Shown: piece by piece, positions 41,460 to 54,360 of the stretch
Position numbering within the stretch: the first letter of the stretch is position 1
Layout: the number at the start of each line of letters is the position of its first letter
Made by a program: the position numbers and the translations under genes
The notes under the pieces: model-generated
Databases searched by the model: none
What the model saw: the letters and a program-made list of their open reading frames with translations, nothing else
Told to the model about the DNA's origin: nothing
Assembly (NCBI RefSeq): GCF_040954645.1
Contig: NC_092804.1
Location: forward strand, 87,781,717 to 87,845,716
DNA from: Diabrotica undecimpunctata
Taxonomy: Eukaryota; Arthropoda; Insecta; Coleoptera; Chrysomelidae
DNA: 64,000 nt
Direction: 5' to 3'

Positions 41460-44400
41460 TCTTCTTCTTAAGGTGCCATGCATTTCTGCGTAGGCGTCCA
41501 CCGTACATCGTCTTGTCAGGTGAGATGTTAAATATTCTGGATTAAATAATTCTGTTTTTAGCAGCATTGCGAAGCATTTCATAGCTGTGGATTCCTGTCC
41601 ATTGTCGAATATTGCGCAGCCATGACATTTTTTTACGTCCGAGACCTCTCCTACCCTCTATTTTCCCTTCGAGTATCAGTTGCTGAAAAGTGTATCGTTC
41701 TCCTCGTATAATGTGCCCCAAGTATGCAGTCTTCTTACTTTTTACATAATTAAAAAGTTCCCTATCCTGTAAGCCCGCTCTTCTGAGTACTTCCTCATTT
41801 CTGACCCTCTCCGTCCATGATATTCTGAGCATTCGACGCAGGCACCACATTTCGAACACTTCAAGTTTGTTAATGGAACTGGCCTTTAACGTCCATGCTT
41901 CCATTCCGTACAGGAGAACAGGCCACACGTAACACTTAAGCATCTTGTATCGGAGGTTGAAGTCCAATTTGCGATCAGTCAGAAACTTACGAAGCCTCAA
42001 AAAAACATTTCTGGCTTGTTCAACTCTGCTCTTTATTTCATTCTCGGGGTCCCAACCCTCATTCAGCAAACATCCCAAGTATTTGAATTGCCTAACTTGT
42101 TCGATTTCTTCTCCAGAGACATATATCTTTGCGTTGGGGTAATCATTTCTACTTATAATCATTGATTTTGTCTTCTTGATATTTATTTTCAAACCCCGAG
42201 CTTCACTTGCTAGAGTTAGATCATTCAAAAGGCATTGAAGATCTTCGATGTTATCTGCCACTATGGCTGTATCATCGGCATACCTGATGTTATTAATAAA
42301 TATGCCGTTAACTTTAATACCCTTATTAGAGTCTTCCACTGCTTCTGCGAAGGCTTTTTCTACGTATAAATTGAACAGCATTGGAGACAGTATACAACCT
42401 TGCCTTACTCCTTTTTTAATGGAGAAATCTTCTGTTTCGTTGGAATTTTGAAGACGTACTGTTGCTGTCTGATTCCAATACAGATTGGCAATGATTCTTA
42501 TATCCTTTGCATCCAATCCCAACTCTTGTAGGTATTTTATCATCAATTCATGTTTTACATTATCGAATGCTTTCTCGTAATCGATGAAACAGATAAAAAC
42601 ATCCTTTCTTTGATCTAAACAATTCTGTATCAATGTTTGCATACTAAAGATCGCTTCTCTCGTGCCAAGTCCATTTTTGAAACCAAACTGACTCCATCCA
42701 CTGACCTCTTCACATTTCTTAAACAATCTAGTGTGAAGTATTCTCAGGAAAAGTTTCAAAAAGTGACTCATTAGGCTTATTAGTCGGTGGTCCTTGCAGA
42801 AGTTCGCACGTGGTGTTTTTGGTAGGGCGATAAATGTAGATCGAAGCCAATCTTTTGGAATCTGGCCCGTATCGTAGATGTCGTTAAAGAGCTTGACAAT
42901 AATGTCTAGGTTTTCTTCATTAAGTAAGTTGATTGTTTCTGCGTACATATCATCTGGTCCTGGGGTTTTGTTACTTTTTAATAGTTTGATAGCGTGTACA
43001 ATTTCAGCTTTCAAAATACTTGGGCCATACAAATGGTCTCCCAGTTGTGGTGGTTTTTGTGTTCTGTCATTGAACAAATTGGCTGTGTACATTTTCCAAG
43101 TATTAAGTATATCGCTAGAGTCCGTTATTAATTCATTTTGGTCATTATATATACCAGTGACTTGTTTTTTCTTGAAGACACCAGCAATTTCCTTAATTTT
43201 CTTGTGAAGATTGAAGCTGTCGCCGAGTTTATATAGGCTTTCAGCCTCGGCGCAAAGTGTAGTCATCCAGATCTCCTTCGCCGCTATAATTTCTTTACGA
43301 ATTTGACTGTGTATATTTCAGTACCCTACTTCGTCCTGCCTGATCTTACACTGCCTGCGTTGTTCCATCATCTCTAATATTTCTTCTGTCATCCACTCAT
43401 TCTTGGTAGTTGTTTTACTCTCGAGTAGAAAAGTGTTGTTCAACTCATCAAATGATTCTTTTATGGTGGTCCGTGACTTTTCAACATCATTCTCAGTTGC
43501 CATATTAGAGAACCTATTGTTTATTTCCTCTGTGTACGCTTCATTTGTTTCATTGTTTTTGAGTTTTCTAATGTTTACTGATGCCTTCTGGTGTTTTCTT
43601 TTAGCTGTAGCGAGCCTCAGTTTGATATTTGCTACTAAGGGATTGTGGTCGGATCCTATGTCTGCTCCAGGTAATGCAGATACCTTAGTAATAGCATTCC
43701 TGTACCTTCTATTAATTGTCACATAATCTATTTGGTTCCTTATAATGCCCTGATGTCCGTCTAAAGGCGACTTCCATGTGTAAAGCCTCCTGGGTGGTAA
43801 CTTATACCAAGTATTCGTTATGACTAGATCTTTGTCTTGACAGTACTGTATCAATCTGTCCCCTCTGTCGTTTCTCTGACCAAGACCATATTTTCCAACT
43901 ACGTGATCTACAGCTCCTTCCCCAACTTTTGCGTTGAAGTCTCCTAATACGATGTTAATTTCGTGATTCTTGGTCACCTTTAAGGCTTCGTCTAGCTGTT
44001 GATAAAATCGCTCTAGTTCTTCTTCTGGCTTGTCTGCTGTAGGGGCGTAGACTTGTATAATATTTATGTTAACTTTTCCATGCAACTGAATAAGTATGAC
44101 TCTTTCGGAGATCGGGACAAAGTTCTTCACGGAGGCGCGCAAATTTTCGCTTATCAGAACTCCCACCCCATGTCTGTGGTGAGGGTCTGTGCTATCACTG
44201 CATGAGTAGTAAAGGGTTGTACCAGTAGTATTGATCATGCCTGTGCCTTCCCATCGCAATTCGCTTATGCCGAGAATATCGATGTTAATTCTGTTCATTT
44301 CCTGAATTAGATTTTGTAGTTTGCCTGCTGCAAATAAGCTTCTAACATTCCACGTAGCAATTTTGATTGTCTTATCAAGTTGTAACCGGGAGATTCTTCG

Positions 44401-44969
44401 CACCCCTTGGCCATTTAAGGCCTGCCCGGGACTAGGGGCCGTTTGTTTTGTTTCTTCCAACATGACAAGAAAAAATCTACGGACGGATGTCCTGAGGAAT
44501 ATAATGCGGTAGTTTCCTACTTGCTTTCCGCATCGCAGTACCGTAGCCCTCTAACTGTTTCAGTCTCACCTACGGTATTCTAGTAAGAAGCCGGTTTAGG
44601 ATCATTTCCTTTACGCCTAATTCTAGTACTGGTGATCGCTGCTGCCCTTCACCAGGTTGATTCTATACTATCCCTAGAAACAGGGTTGCCACTTCCGTTG
44701 AATTCACTGAACCGAATACTATATTCTCCACCTTCATCATCGTTGTGGTCTTCACCCGTATCCCTGGGCAAGGGGGCCGTGTTATACCCCACGGAACTGG
44801 GTCCCTATCTGAACTTAGCCATCTACTAGCTCCGGTCTACTGAAGCAAGAGATGCCCACCCCCGCGACGTGGACGCGCCAGACAGGAATTACTCATATGA
44901 GCGACAGAGAAGGTGGCTCTGTGCCCTATGAGCCGAGTTAATGGGAATGTGTGATACCATTCCCAAAAG
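41460..44969 (-). mobile_element. RTE-clade LINE, 3.5 kb, inserted in the Penelope element
   Basis: Flanked by the 13-bp duplication CCCTATCGTATAT (41447-41459 and 44970-44982), which falls inside the Penelope GIY-YIG codons. Its 3' end on the minus strand finishes in an AAGAAGAAGA-type tail, typical of RTE. A GC-richer leader (44464-44969) precedes one long ORF. Intact duplications and a single nonsense codon suggest a fairly young full-length or nearly full-length copy. Confidence 0.9.
41542..44463 (-). pseudogene. RTE endonuclease-reverse transcriptase (one in-frame stop)
   Basis: About 973 codons in one frame with a single TGA at 43318-43320. The N-terminal APE-type endonuclease has IATWNVRSLFAAG, ISELRWEG, VYAPTADK, LGDFNAKVG and IGSDHNPLV, which hold the metal-binding and catalytic residues. 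RT motifs: FIALPKTPRANF, FGFKNGLGTREAIF, CFIDYEKAFDNVKHE, KGVRQGCILSPMLFNLY and NNIRYADDTAIVAD with the ADD triad, then FKYLGCLLNEG. The C-terminus has YGMEAWTL and a W/R-rich domain. The stop lies in the EN-RT linker, so EN and RT are each otherwise open. It resembles proteins often mislabelled craniofacial development protein 2-like. Confidence 0.93.
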
Positions 44970-45300
44970 CCCTATCGTATATAGGTCAAACAAATCGTAG
45001 AATCCAAAACAGGATTTATGAACATTCCATTTCTATTCGCAATTCCGATTCAATGTCAGCTCTAGGTCAACATTATCTTCATACAGGTCACAAAATTGAT
45101 TTTGAAAACTCCAGAACCATAGCCCCCATCCACTTCTATAAACCAATAATTATCAGTAGCAGTAATGCATTGGTTAGTGATCAGTGTAGTAGTGCTTCGG
45201 AAGCCCTGAAAAATACATCAAAGAGGATGTCGAAAGCCCGGCGCAATGTTATGATTCAGAAATATGCATAAAATTTTTGAAATCCAGAGAAAAAGAAACT
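44970..45300 (+). pseudogene. Penelope GIY-YIG endonuclease
   Basis: The segment continues the Penelope frame as YIGQTNRRIQNRIYEHSISI, where YIG and the Arg of the GIY-YIG nuclease are visible, and ALGQHYLHTGHKIDFENS, the usual end of the domain. The preceding VY is on the other side of the RTE. The terminal part after about 45150 diverges from the family. Confidence 0.88.
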
Positions 45301-46789
45301 TTGACGAAGATTGTATTTCTGGTATTTCTAGATGTAAGCAAGTGACCAGCGCGTATTAAAAGATTCTTTCCGGTGAAAGTAATTTGCGAATACAAATTTG
45401 AGTGAACAAACAAAGTGTAATCGAAAATAGATTAAGACATTAGTTAGAAATTTAAGGATGAATAGAATATGATTTCATTTCAAAAATTGGAAGAAATCGA
45501 TTAAGGTTTAACAATATTTGGAGAGTCCAGGCCGACTAACGACCTTTTGTTGTCATAAGCCGGTAGAAAGTTAATTTATGCAAAGTTGTTTATTCTAGGC
45601 TTAAGGGAAAAAACCAAAATGTATAGTTTGGGCATTTCATAGGAATTAAATAAATGGAATTTTGTGTGTTTGAAAATGCTAGAATGTGATGGGCCGAGAA
45701 AGACAGAGTAGAAAGGGAATTGCTAGGAGAAGCTTATTTTGAAGAATAGAGTTGGTGCATATCTGTTGCTGTGCCATAAAACGAACATCAATTGCGAGAG
45801 AATTATATACCGAAAGGTTTTTACCAGTTTTTTTTTAAATTTGATAAGTTTGTATTGAGAAAGAAAATAATCTTATTACTGAAAGCGTTTAATTTAAAAG
45901 ACAAGTGCAATATGAATATAACGAAACTGAAGGGTATTTTAAAATGTATATACATTATACCAAGTACTTTGTTATAATGAGGTTTGTTATATAGAGGTTA
46001 GGTTGGTCTGCGGTTAATTATAACAAGGTAAAAAAGGTTTTAATTACGTATGTACTAATCTACTTTCTTCTGAAAATTTATCTTTAACTTTAAAAGTGTG
46101 GCCAATGTACTTGGAGCAATTCTGATTTTCTCTGTCTGTTTTTTCCATTGTTACAAAATTGTTCGATATTTTCAAAAATAGAGGTAATTTACTTATAAGA
46201 AAAATTCACATTTTGAAGCGAAGCTTTTTTCTCTTCAGTAAAATGCTGAGGCGATGCATCGATTCACTACTCTCAATCAATTCGTTTCTAGTCATCATAT
46301 ATTTACTCTAAATAGGTTTAAATTCAAAACTGTATGAAAAATAACTAGTAAAATATATACATTAAATGAGAAGTAAAAAATAAAAGAATATCTGCCACTA
46401 AAAGATTCTATTCGTAACGATTGTCAAAATTTAAAAGTCATAAATGTCATCCGATTAATAACAACATTGAATCATCTGTTTAAATTTTTATATTTCTTGT
46501 TTTAAAATAATTTCATACAAATACAATTATTATTTTTAAACATATTACTTAGTTTATATACTAATTAAATTTACCATCATTTTTTTTATTAAACAAACAA
46601 GCCTATAATAGCTTAATCGCACTGAAATCTAGTCACAGTTGACCAATTATCAATACTTCTTTGACTTAAATTACTAACATACTAATCATACATAAATTCT
46701 AAGAGCTTAATTCTACGGTGTCCTCTTATTTTATTTAACGACTATGCATTACAGTTAACACACAAAACAGCACTATGATCTGCTTTTAC
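45301..46789. other. No gene recognised
   Basis: AT-rich stretch of 1.5 kb after the Penelope end. No open frame with a known motif and no repeat structure noticed. Confidence 0.5.
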
Positions 46790-47440
46790 ACTATTAACAC
46801 TTTACACTAACTCAAATGGTTTTCTTCGTTTGAGTCTTCTTTCTAACCCAGTATTATCGAGCAGCTGGATAGCCTCGATGTTTACATGACTATGTAGCAG
46901 TTGTTCGTGGCTATCTGCCATCTTCTTGATAACTTTATTTCGAGGAGGTCAACATTTCTAATGTACCAAGGAGCATTAACGATGTTCCTTAACACTTAAT
47001 TCTGGAATCTCTGTATGATCTAGATATTACTTGACGACACAACCCGAGAATGAGCAACCATACGTCCACATTGGTCTCAGTATTTGTTTGTATAGCAGTT
47101 GTTTATTATGTATGGACAATGCTGAGTGTCTTCCTATCAGCCAATACATTTTTTTGTAACGGATACCTAATTTCCCCCCCTTTTCTTTTTAATATGGACT
47201 TTCTAGCCAAGTCTTGTGATACAGCAAGTATTTTGATGAAGATGCTTATGGTATTTGAGCATCATTTATTCTAATTGGAATGTTTTGAATTTTTTATTTG
47301 TAAAATTAACGTGAATTGATTTAGATTCTTTAGTTTGATTTTCCATTTTTTTAGTCAAATTATGGATTTGATTTATTGACAACTGTAGCTTTTCTGCTGA
47401 TTTCTTTTAGATCTGTGTAAGCGTCTTCTTGCTTAATTCT
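46790..47440 (-). pseudogene. Jockey-type LINE, reverse transcriptase C-terminal part
   Basis: The minus strand reads in pieces: SSSKYLLYHKTW, LGIRYKKMYWLIGRHSALSI, LYKQILRPMWTYGCSF, then HSHVNIEAIQLLDNTGLERR and LKRRKPFELV before a stop. This is the thumb and C-terminal region of Jockey-clade RT. It is truncated upstream near 47440, next to the Tc1 end. Several shifts. Confidence 0.75.
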
Positions 47441-47456
47441 AAAATATCTATCAGAT

Positions 47457-48676
47457 ATATACACTCGCGATCATAAAATCCGGGTGACCTTGAAAATTTC
47501 AAGTTTCTTGAATATTTTTGCATCTGGTGCAGGAATAACCTTTTTTTAGACTAATGTGTTTTTTATTTGTCATCAATGTTTGTTTTGAAAGAAAAAAAAA
47601 CGGTTTTTTTATTGTTTTTATTGAAAAAGCAGAAAACAAACCAAATTGTTGAAACATACGAAAAAAAAAATGAAGAATACAGAACGTGGTAAAACATCAG
47701 TGGAATTTCAATGACTAATATCGTGTATTGCCTCCCCTTGCTCTAATAACCTCTTGCAGACGACGGGGCATACTCTCAATTTTTCTCCGGATTACATGTT
47801 GTGGTATGTTATTCCACTCCCTCACTAACAGATACTTAAGCTCCTGTGCATTGTTATGAGGAGGTATATGGGTTTGAATACGTTTTTTCAAATCGTCCCA
47901 GAGGTGTTTGATGGGATACAGGTACGGAGACCTAGCTGGCCAGAGTAACCTCGTAATTCCAACCTCGTCCAAGTATTGCATACTGATCTGGCAACATGCG
48001 GTCACCGCGTTGTCCTGCATAAAAACGGCGTCTTCTCCAAGCCCTGCCATGGTGGGCATAACATGTTCTTCCAGAATCTCCGTAATGTACTTTCGTGCAA
48101 TTAAGGACCCATTTTTGATGAAGGGTAATTCTGTGCGGAAGTCGGAAAATACACCTCCCCAAGCCATGACCGAGCCTCCACTAAATGGCATTCTTGGAGT
48201 AATGCAAGCTTGTGAAAATCGTTAACCGGTTCTCCTCCAAACTCTTACACGTCCATCGGATCCAGTTAGGCAGAAACGGGATTCATCTGAGAATAACACT
48301 TTGCTCCAATCATTAATTCCCTAATGCGCGTATTGTCGAGCAAAAGTTAGTCGTGCAACTCGATGCGCCCGGCGAAGTGGCGGCCTTGTAGCCATTACCT
48401 GAGAAGATAGTCCAGAAGAACGAAGTCTTCTCCTGACTGTTGCAACGCTAACATGGCAATTTCGTACTTCCTGTAAACGATTTCGATGCATAACTGCAGT
48501 TGAGGTCCGGTTTCGTAAAGCCTGAAACACAAGGAAACGGTCATCTCGTGCCATGGTCGTTCTTCTTCGTCCAGAGCCAGGTCGTCTGGTTAGCAAACCC
48601 GTCTCCTGAAATTGTTTAAGCACTCGTTGAACCGTAGAAAAGCTTACGCCAACAGTTCTTGCGACTTGCCGTTGTT
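47457..48676 (-). pseudogene. Tc1-family transposase (DD34E with Glu replaced), 5'-truncated element
   Basis: The N-terminal HTH part (48321-48676) has VARTVGVSFSTVQRVLKQFQ and GLLTRRPGSGRRR. After a frame break come SDESRFCLTGSDGRVRVW (first Asp), the 158-residue stretch with FMQDNAVTACCQ (second Asp) and SPYLYPIKHLWDDL. In the last motif the catalytic Glu has become Lys, 34 residues after the second Asp. At the 3' side a Tc1-like terminus starts near 47461 (CACTCGCGATCATAAAATCC). The opposite terminus and first residues are missing. Confidence 0.88.
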
Positions 48677-49972
48677 ACAGGTTTAATATTTCCTTTGTTT
48701 ATTTTCCTTATGTGGTCGATGAAACTAGAAATAGAATAGACAATAAATTGGCTTTGAAGTTATTTTATAAAAACTTACTTAGTTATAGTTTCATAAAGGG
48801 CTTGATTTTTCTTCTGGTAGTATCTTCATGTTATCTCTCAAATTGTTCTTCTTTAGGTTATTGTTTTCTTATCAAATGTTTTCTTTATCAAAACTGTCAC
48901 ATGTTAGGTTAATGGCAGGATATGCTTACCTTGAGTGACATGACATTTAGCCTCTTCTGACAGATTATTTGACATCAACTTCTAAAGGTCAATTTATTGG
49001 TTCATGGAACTAAAAGTTGTACTTTGAATTGTTGGTCCTAATCGGTTGGAGACAGGATATCTTGTCATCAGTTCGGTTAAAAGTTGGATTTGTGTTTTTT
49101 TTTGGGTTGTTTTTTTTTGAGAAAAATAGTTGAGATTTTTGGGTTCACGTGTGCCAAGGATACTGAATACACAGAAAATTTCTGGATTTAAAACTCAATT
49201 TTACCTCAACAGGATCAGGAATCAATTCTATTTGTCAAATAGGCGCTTATAGCGGATTAAATTCTTGATTGAAAATTATTTTCCATTAAGGTCATCATAC
49301 ATCAACGGTAAGTCCTATCTAAGACCTATTGTTCCGTCAATCACAACTTAAACACTTTCTAAGACTATTCTTTTACTTTCAGACCTTATACTTTTATTTT
49401 ATATTCTTTTCTTCCTTCAAATCTTCTATTTGGTGTTTACTTTATATTGGCTTCCATACAAGGTGTTCGTCGTTTGGATCTACAACTTCAAGAAGCTGAT
49501 TGTAGGGTTATTGGATATAAAGAAGACCAAGCTATAGACCCTAAGAAGGAAAGTGAACAATAAACTTGGTGAGAATTAACCATTTTACCTTCCCTGCAAC
49601 CATCTTGTCTACCTTACCATATTTGGGATAATACTAGTCACATATTCAAATAGTTTATCTATGGTTACATACAACTGATTTATTTATAATAACCTTCTCT
49701 TCCACCAGACGTTTAGATAATTGAAACTCTTAATATCTGAAATAAAAGTAATCTTTAATTATAATTAGTAGTTTAAAGTATAATTAGATTAAGTTAGATT
49801 ACAAGTAAAGTTAGATATTTAGTTACTAATTAGGGGTATAATTAACAAGGTTTATTTAATTTAGTTAAGTTAGTGTTAGAAACTTAGTAGGAATAATTAT
49901 TATAAAATACAGACGGTGTGATATAATATTAAGTTAGAAACTTACCGTTGACAAAGTAGTGTGCACCTAAGG

Positions 49973-49978
<6 letters not shown>
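48677..49978. other. No gene recognised; one open stretch of 38 codons
   Basis: AT-rich. A stretch at 49447-49563 on + reads LASIQGVRRLDLQLQEADCR and ends at a stop after KKESEQ. It is GC-richer than its surroundings and coding-like, but it has no start codon and no recognised family. Nothing else noted. Confidence 0.4.

Positions 49979-50032
<54 letters not shown>
49979..50032. repeat. TA microsatellite
   Basis: Uninterrupted TA repeat of about 27 units. Confidence 0.97.
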
Positions 50033-50033
<1 letters not shown>

Positions 50034-50577
50034 GCTGGGGTTATTCAAATCACTGTAATCATAATCCATATTCTCTGCTCTAAGCATTAAATGATACCAA
50101 CCATTTGATACTGATAATGTTATTATTTGATTTCTTAAAATTAACCTCACTTTTGAATAAAAAGATAAACTATAAACATAAAGTGTAGTTCTTGACAGGT
50201 GACAACAACACCTCCGCTGGGTTATGGCTAATGGTCTTATACGCGGCATTATTCGATAATTTGGTCCATAACATTTTACCCACCCCACTCTCCGGGTATA
50301 TATTGGATTTAAACCAAATCTTAAAGAGCTGGTCCGACTATTTACCACCTTTCATTTTAAAATAGAATATTTTTGTAACACCGTTGAGTATGACCGTCTT
50401 CCACAAGAGTAACAATGCGTGCCGTTTCAATAACAGTCGCATTTTTGGCAAAAAATAAACAATAATAAACACTAATAATGGCACTAATAAACACTAATGG
50501 TGGCAATAATAAACGTTTGTTTGTTGCGTTTAAACAGAAAGTCGAAGCACAAAGGAGACATTTAAAACAAGCGGCAG
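50033..50577. other. No gene recognised
   Basis: Probably includes the 3' part of the piggyBac element that follows. A short repeated AATAATAAACACTAAT motif is at 50460-50510. Confidence 0.45.
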
Positions 50578-51984
50578 TTACAGGTACCGTTCATTTTGGG
50601 AAGTGTATAGTTTTCCGCGAAATCTATTTCGCGGTATTTTTTCGTTATTATTGGTGGAATAGATTATATAACTATTGATCACGGCTACATTTAACATGGA
50701 AAAAAATACTAACATCGGCCATCTTCTGGTGTTTCTGGCAACATTGTAAGAAGCACAAAGTTGTTCTACTGTATCTACACCTCCCTTTGCCTTGTTATAG
50801 AATGTTATAATCTCGGGTTTATTTTGGTCACCTGTTTCTGCGTCGATTGCTGCGTCATCATGTAGGCTTGAAACTTTTTGTAACTTTAAATTCATTGGGA
50901 ATTTGGGCCTTATTTTTTTTCAACGTTCCTACAAAGGCAATTTTTCTCTCATCAAGATCTTTTATCAAATCAAAATCAAAAAACCAGTTTTCAGTGGTAA
51001 GTGTTCTCCCCGTATTAAATATAGGTGTTGCCAACCTTTTTACCACGTCTCGTGGTTTGTTACTTATGGAGAATGGGCCATATGGTTGAGTCCCTGCATA
51101 AATTTCCATGTTATAAATGTAAAAGATGCGAACGTCCACAATGGCATATATTTTGATACCATATTTATTAGGTTTTTTGGAGATGTATTGAATAAAGGAG
51201 CATCTTCCACGAAATGCCTGTAGTTTCTCGTCAATTGTAACATTTTTCCCAAGCGAGTAGCATTTTTGGCAATTATACACAAACTCCTCGAAAATATTCC
51301 TTATTGGGGCCAAGTGATCCATTCTTTTACGTTCTACTCTCGTAGCTATCTCATCAAAACGTAATGCTCTCATTAAAAATAGAAATCTTCTCCAATTCAT
51401 CACTGTTTTGAAATCATCCATTCTCTATAGTTCTTCAAGGTTAACTGATTACCATGGTAAATGCCCGCCAAATAAAGCAAGTCCAAAACGGCTGTTATGT
51501 CTAGTTTGTCTGTATCCCTGGTATCTCTTGGACGACAATAATTAGATCTTACAGAACTTATGTACTTATTTGTGAAGTTCACGATGCTCTCAATCATAGG
51601 ATCAGTTATGAGGCACTTCCAAATATCAACGATGTCTGTGAGATTCGTAGCTGGTCCAATGGCCCCAGGGAGACGGAGTAATATATTGCGAGGTGATCGC
51701 TTACTTTTTTTGTTTGGATTTTTTTGCCAAATCCATGAGTCGAAAACTTTTCCATTTTTCTTTAGATGAGCTATATAAGCCTCGTTGGAACTGTCAGCTT
51801 CGTCTTCGGCATTACTTCCATCACTCAATTCGGACTCAGAATCGTCATCACGCCATCATCACTCTTCGTCTGTATCGCTATCATCCATACGTATATCGTC
51901 ATCCGACTCAGCAAACATCAAATTTGTAACAGCTTCTATATCAGTGGCATCATTAAGATTGAAAATCTTCTTCTTATCCGCCAT
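50578..51984 (-). pseudogene. piggyBac transposase, decayed
   Basis: From ATG at 51984 (MADKKKIFNLNDATDIEAV) the acidic N-terminus is cut by a TGA near 51860. It continues as SDGSNAEDEADSSNEAYIAH and LDITAVLDLLYLAGIYHGNQ. The second stretch (50858-51421) has NWRRFLFLMRALRFDE and TIDEKLQAFRGRCSF with the first catalytic Asp. The expected DNW is ENW in TLTTENWFFDF, so the second catalytic Asp is replaced. The third (50578-50895) has KGGVDTVEQLCASYN with the last Asp. Two frameshifts, one stop and no C-terminal Cys-rich domain: inactive. Confidence 0.92.
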
Positions 51985-51989
51985 TTCTA

Positions 51990-52938
51990 AAATAAAATAA
52001 ACAAAATGGAACTAATTGCCACAAATGGTCGCTTGGATATGAGAGATACAGACCTCTTATATCAACGTAGAAAGTTTTCAACAAAAATGCATGCAATAGT
52101 AATATGTTATCAATATTACAATAACAATAATGTACTATAACAAAAAAAAATGTTATAAAAACTTACCTAAAAAGTCGCGCGTATATCTGAAATACAAATG
52201 CAAAATTCTCAGCAACGTACTATCCCTTGACAGGTTATTTGTGCACTGGAAGGTTGCTTTAGTTATGTAATAGGAATAGCGAAAAGCACCCGATCGCAGC
52301 GCAGCGTAGGTAATAGATATTATACTAAATATATTACCCGTGTATCTACCACATACATTAAGGATATTATTTATTGCGTTATGCTATCGCGAAACCAGCT
52401 ACCAAAATTCAATTAATAAGTAAGTTTTTATTTTTATTAATAATAAAGGAACAATTATTTTTAAAATGTTTCCTATTCAGACGCCAACTGAGGCGATATT
52501 AGTCCAAGAAACTAACGCATTATTTTCATATAATGCATGGGTTCAATCAGAAAATAATGTTAAGAAACTTAATATTCGTTCTGTGCAGCTGACGGGAGGG
52601 GATATACGTCACGTTTAAAGCGTTCATATTGACCAAATTTGTCATCACCGTAATTTTTTTATTACTCATAATTATACATTACAATTATTGTTCCAAACGA
52701 TAGTCGGTAATATTTGTTGCATCACAAACTGCTACAGTAAAAGTGGTTGCACTTTTTATCAATTTCCGAGTCAAAATCATAAAAAAGCATCAATGTAAAC
52801 TGTAGATTGTTTATGACGCTGTAAGATCTAATTTATATAAAAAGAAACTTCTATGTAATGATTACTGTAAATTAAATTCCACATATTGTTACAATCTATT
52901 AACCAGTTTTATAAAACATTTCTGTAAAATAATAATGC

Positions 52939-52999
<61 letters not shown>

Positions 53000-53334
53000 G
53001 TAACTATGCATTTACAAGTGTAAGAGTGAGGTTCTGAGGTTAGAACTAGAATCTCAAAAGATCATTACTGAAATAATTAGTCAAACACGTTTTTAAGTTG
53101 AACAGTTAAACACGTAAACACTCTGTAATATTATATAAATTGGTATAATAAATATAAAATATTTATATACTATATTATATATATATATTTATATAAAATA
53201 TTATAATATATAAATCCAAGTTTATGTATCTAAAAATATCAAAATGTGGAACTCTCAAAAATCGATTTTTTAATACATAAATACTACGATAACGTTACTT
53301 ATACATATAAATAATTAATATATGGACAATAGTT
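51990..53334. other. No gene recognised; contains a TA microsatellite
   Basis: AT-rich. A pure TA tract occupies about 52946-52996 and further TATA-rich sequence lies around 53160-53210. A short open stretch at 52468-52618 (MFPIQTPTEAILVQETN) is unrecognised. Confidence 0.5.
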
Positions 53335-53489
53335 ATGATGAATTACAAACTTTTGATTTTATTTCTGCAGATTTCTAAATGTTTTCATTGGTGTAAACTT
53401 TATGGTGATAATATAATAACCTATACAGGGCGATACTTGTTCAGCTGCACTGAGCGAATAAATAATCAACGGCTAAATCAAATAAACAT

Positions 53490-54360
53490 CGCAATGGAAC
53501 AAAGATTAGCACAGCTTGAGAATACCCAAGATACAGGGTCAACAGCAAGTGCCGATTAAACAAAAAACGAAAAAAAATCAGACAAACCTGAATACTGGAC
53601 AGATGAAGAGGATTTAGCAAGTGAAACGAAGTGGATAAGAAAAGAGAAAAGGAATATCAAAAAGTGTAAAACGGATACTTCATTATTTCCTCCATCTCCA
53701 GAGAAAGCAATAGGAGAAAAATAATTCAAAAGCCAAAAATGTCACCATCGGGTAGTAGATTTCGAAAATGCTGTCAACTTAAGTAAGACTAGTCGATGCT
53801 GGTATTAAATTCACCATGAAAGTCATAAACAGTGAAGTAATAAAAATGAATACACCCAACAGTGATCAATACAAAAAACTAATAGAGTTTAAATAAGAGT
53901 AAATTTTCGTATCAAACATTGAAAATGAAAAAGAAAGACCGATTAGAGTAATAGTTAAAAAACTACATCATACTTGTCAGCCAAAGGGCATAGTAAAAGA
54001 GCTACAAAGAAGAGAATTTAAAACTATTCAAGCTGATAAGAAATTGAAATGGAGAACTAAAAAACCTCTAGATATATGTTCATCCTGACGTTAAGACAAG
54101 ATGAAGATATGAACAAAATCTTTGGAATAACTGACAAAAGGAGTTTAAAGTTGGTACCACAGCGCAAAAATGCCAGGCCTATGGTCATACTTGGAAATAT
54201 TGCAATAAGAAACCAAAATGGGTTAAATAGATCGGTAAACACCTCACAAAAGATTGTTAGAAACCAGTAAAAGAGGAGCCAAGATATGGTGAAAATCATC
54301 CTACAAACTACCGAGGATGTTATGCAGCCAAAAAATACAAAAGTTAAGAAATAAGAGGAT
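53490..54360 (+). pseudogene. Jockey-type LINE ORF1 relic
   Basis: Pieces in different frames: NQINIAMEQRLAQLENTQDT, PEYWTDEEDLASETKW, RVIVKKLHHTCQPKGI, FRQDEDMNKIFGITD-like sequence, then zinc knuckles KCQAYGHTWKYCNKKPK and NHPTNYRGC. The order and the NH-x-x-x-YRGC ending are those of Jockey ORF1. Many shifts and stops. Confidence 0.75.

Larger units (their letters stand above)
23985..45300 (+). mobile_element. Penelope-like element, split by a Polinton and an RTE LINE
   Basis: One plus-strand Penelope coding sequence lies in three pieces: 23985-24894, 41082-41459 and 44983-about 45300. Removing the Polinton with one GTTATC and the RTE with one copy of its 13-bp duplication rejoins the reading exactly, within the RT C-terminal part and within the GIY-YIG domain. 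It is truncated upstream at the junction with the RTE relic near 23940. Internal frame damage shows that it was already, or has become, a pseudogene. Confidence 0.92.
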
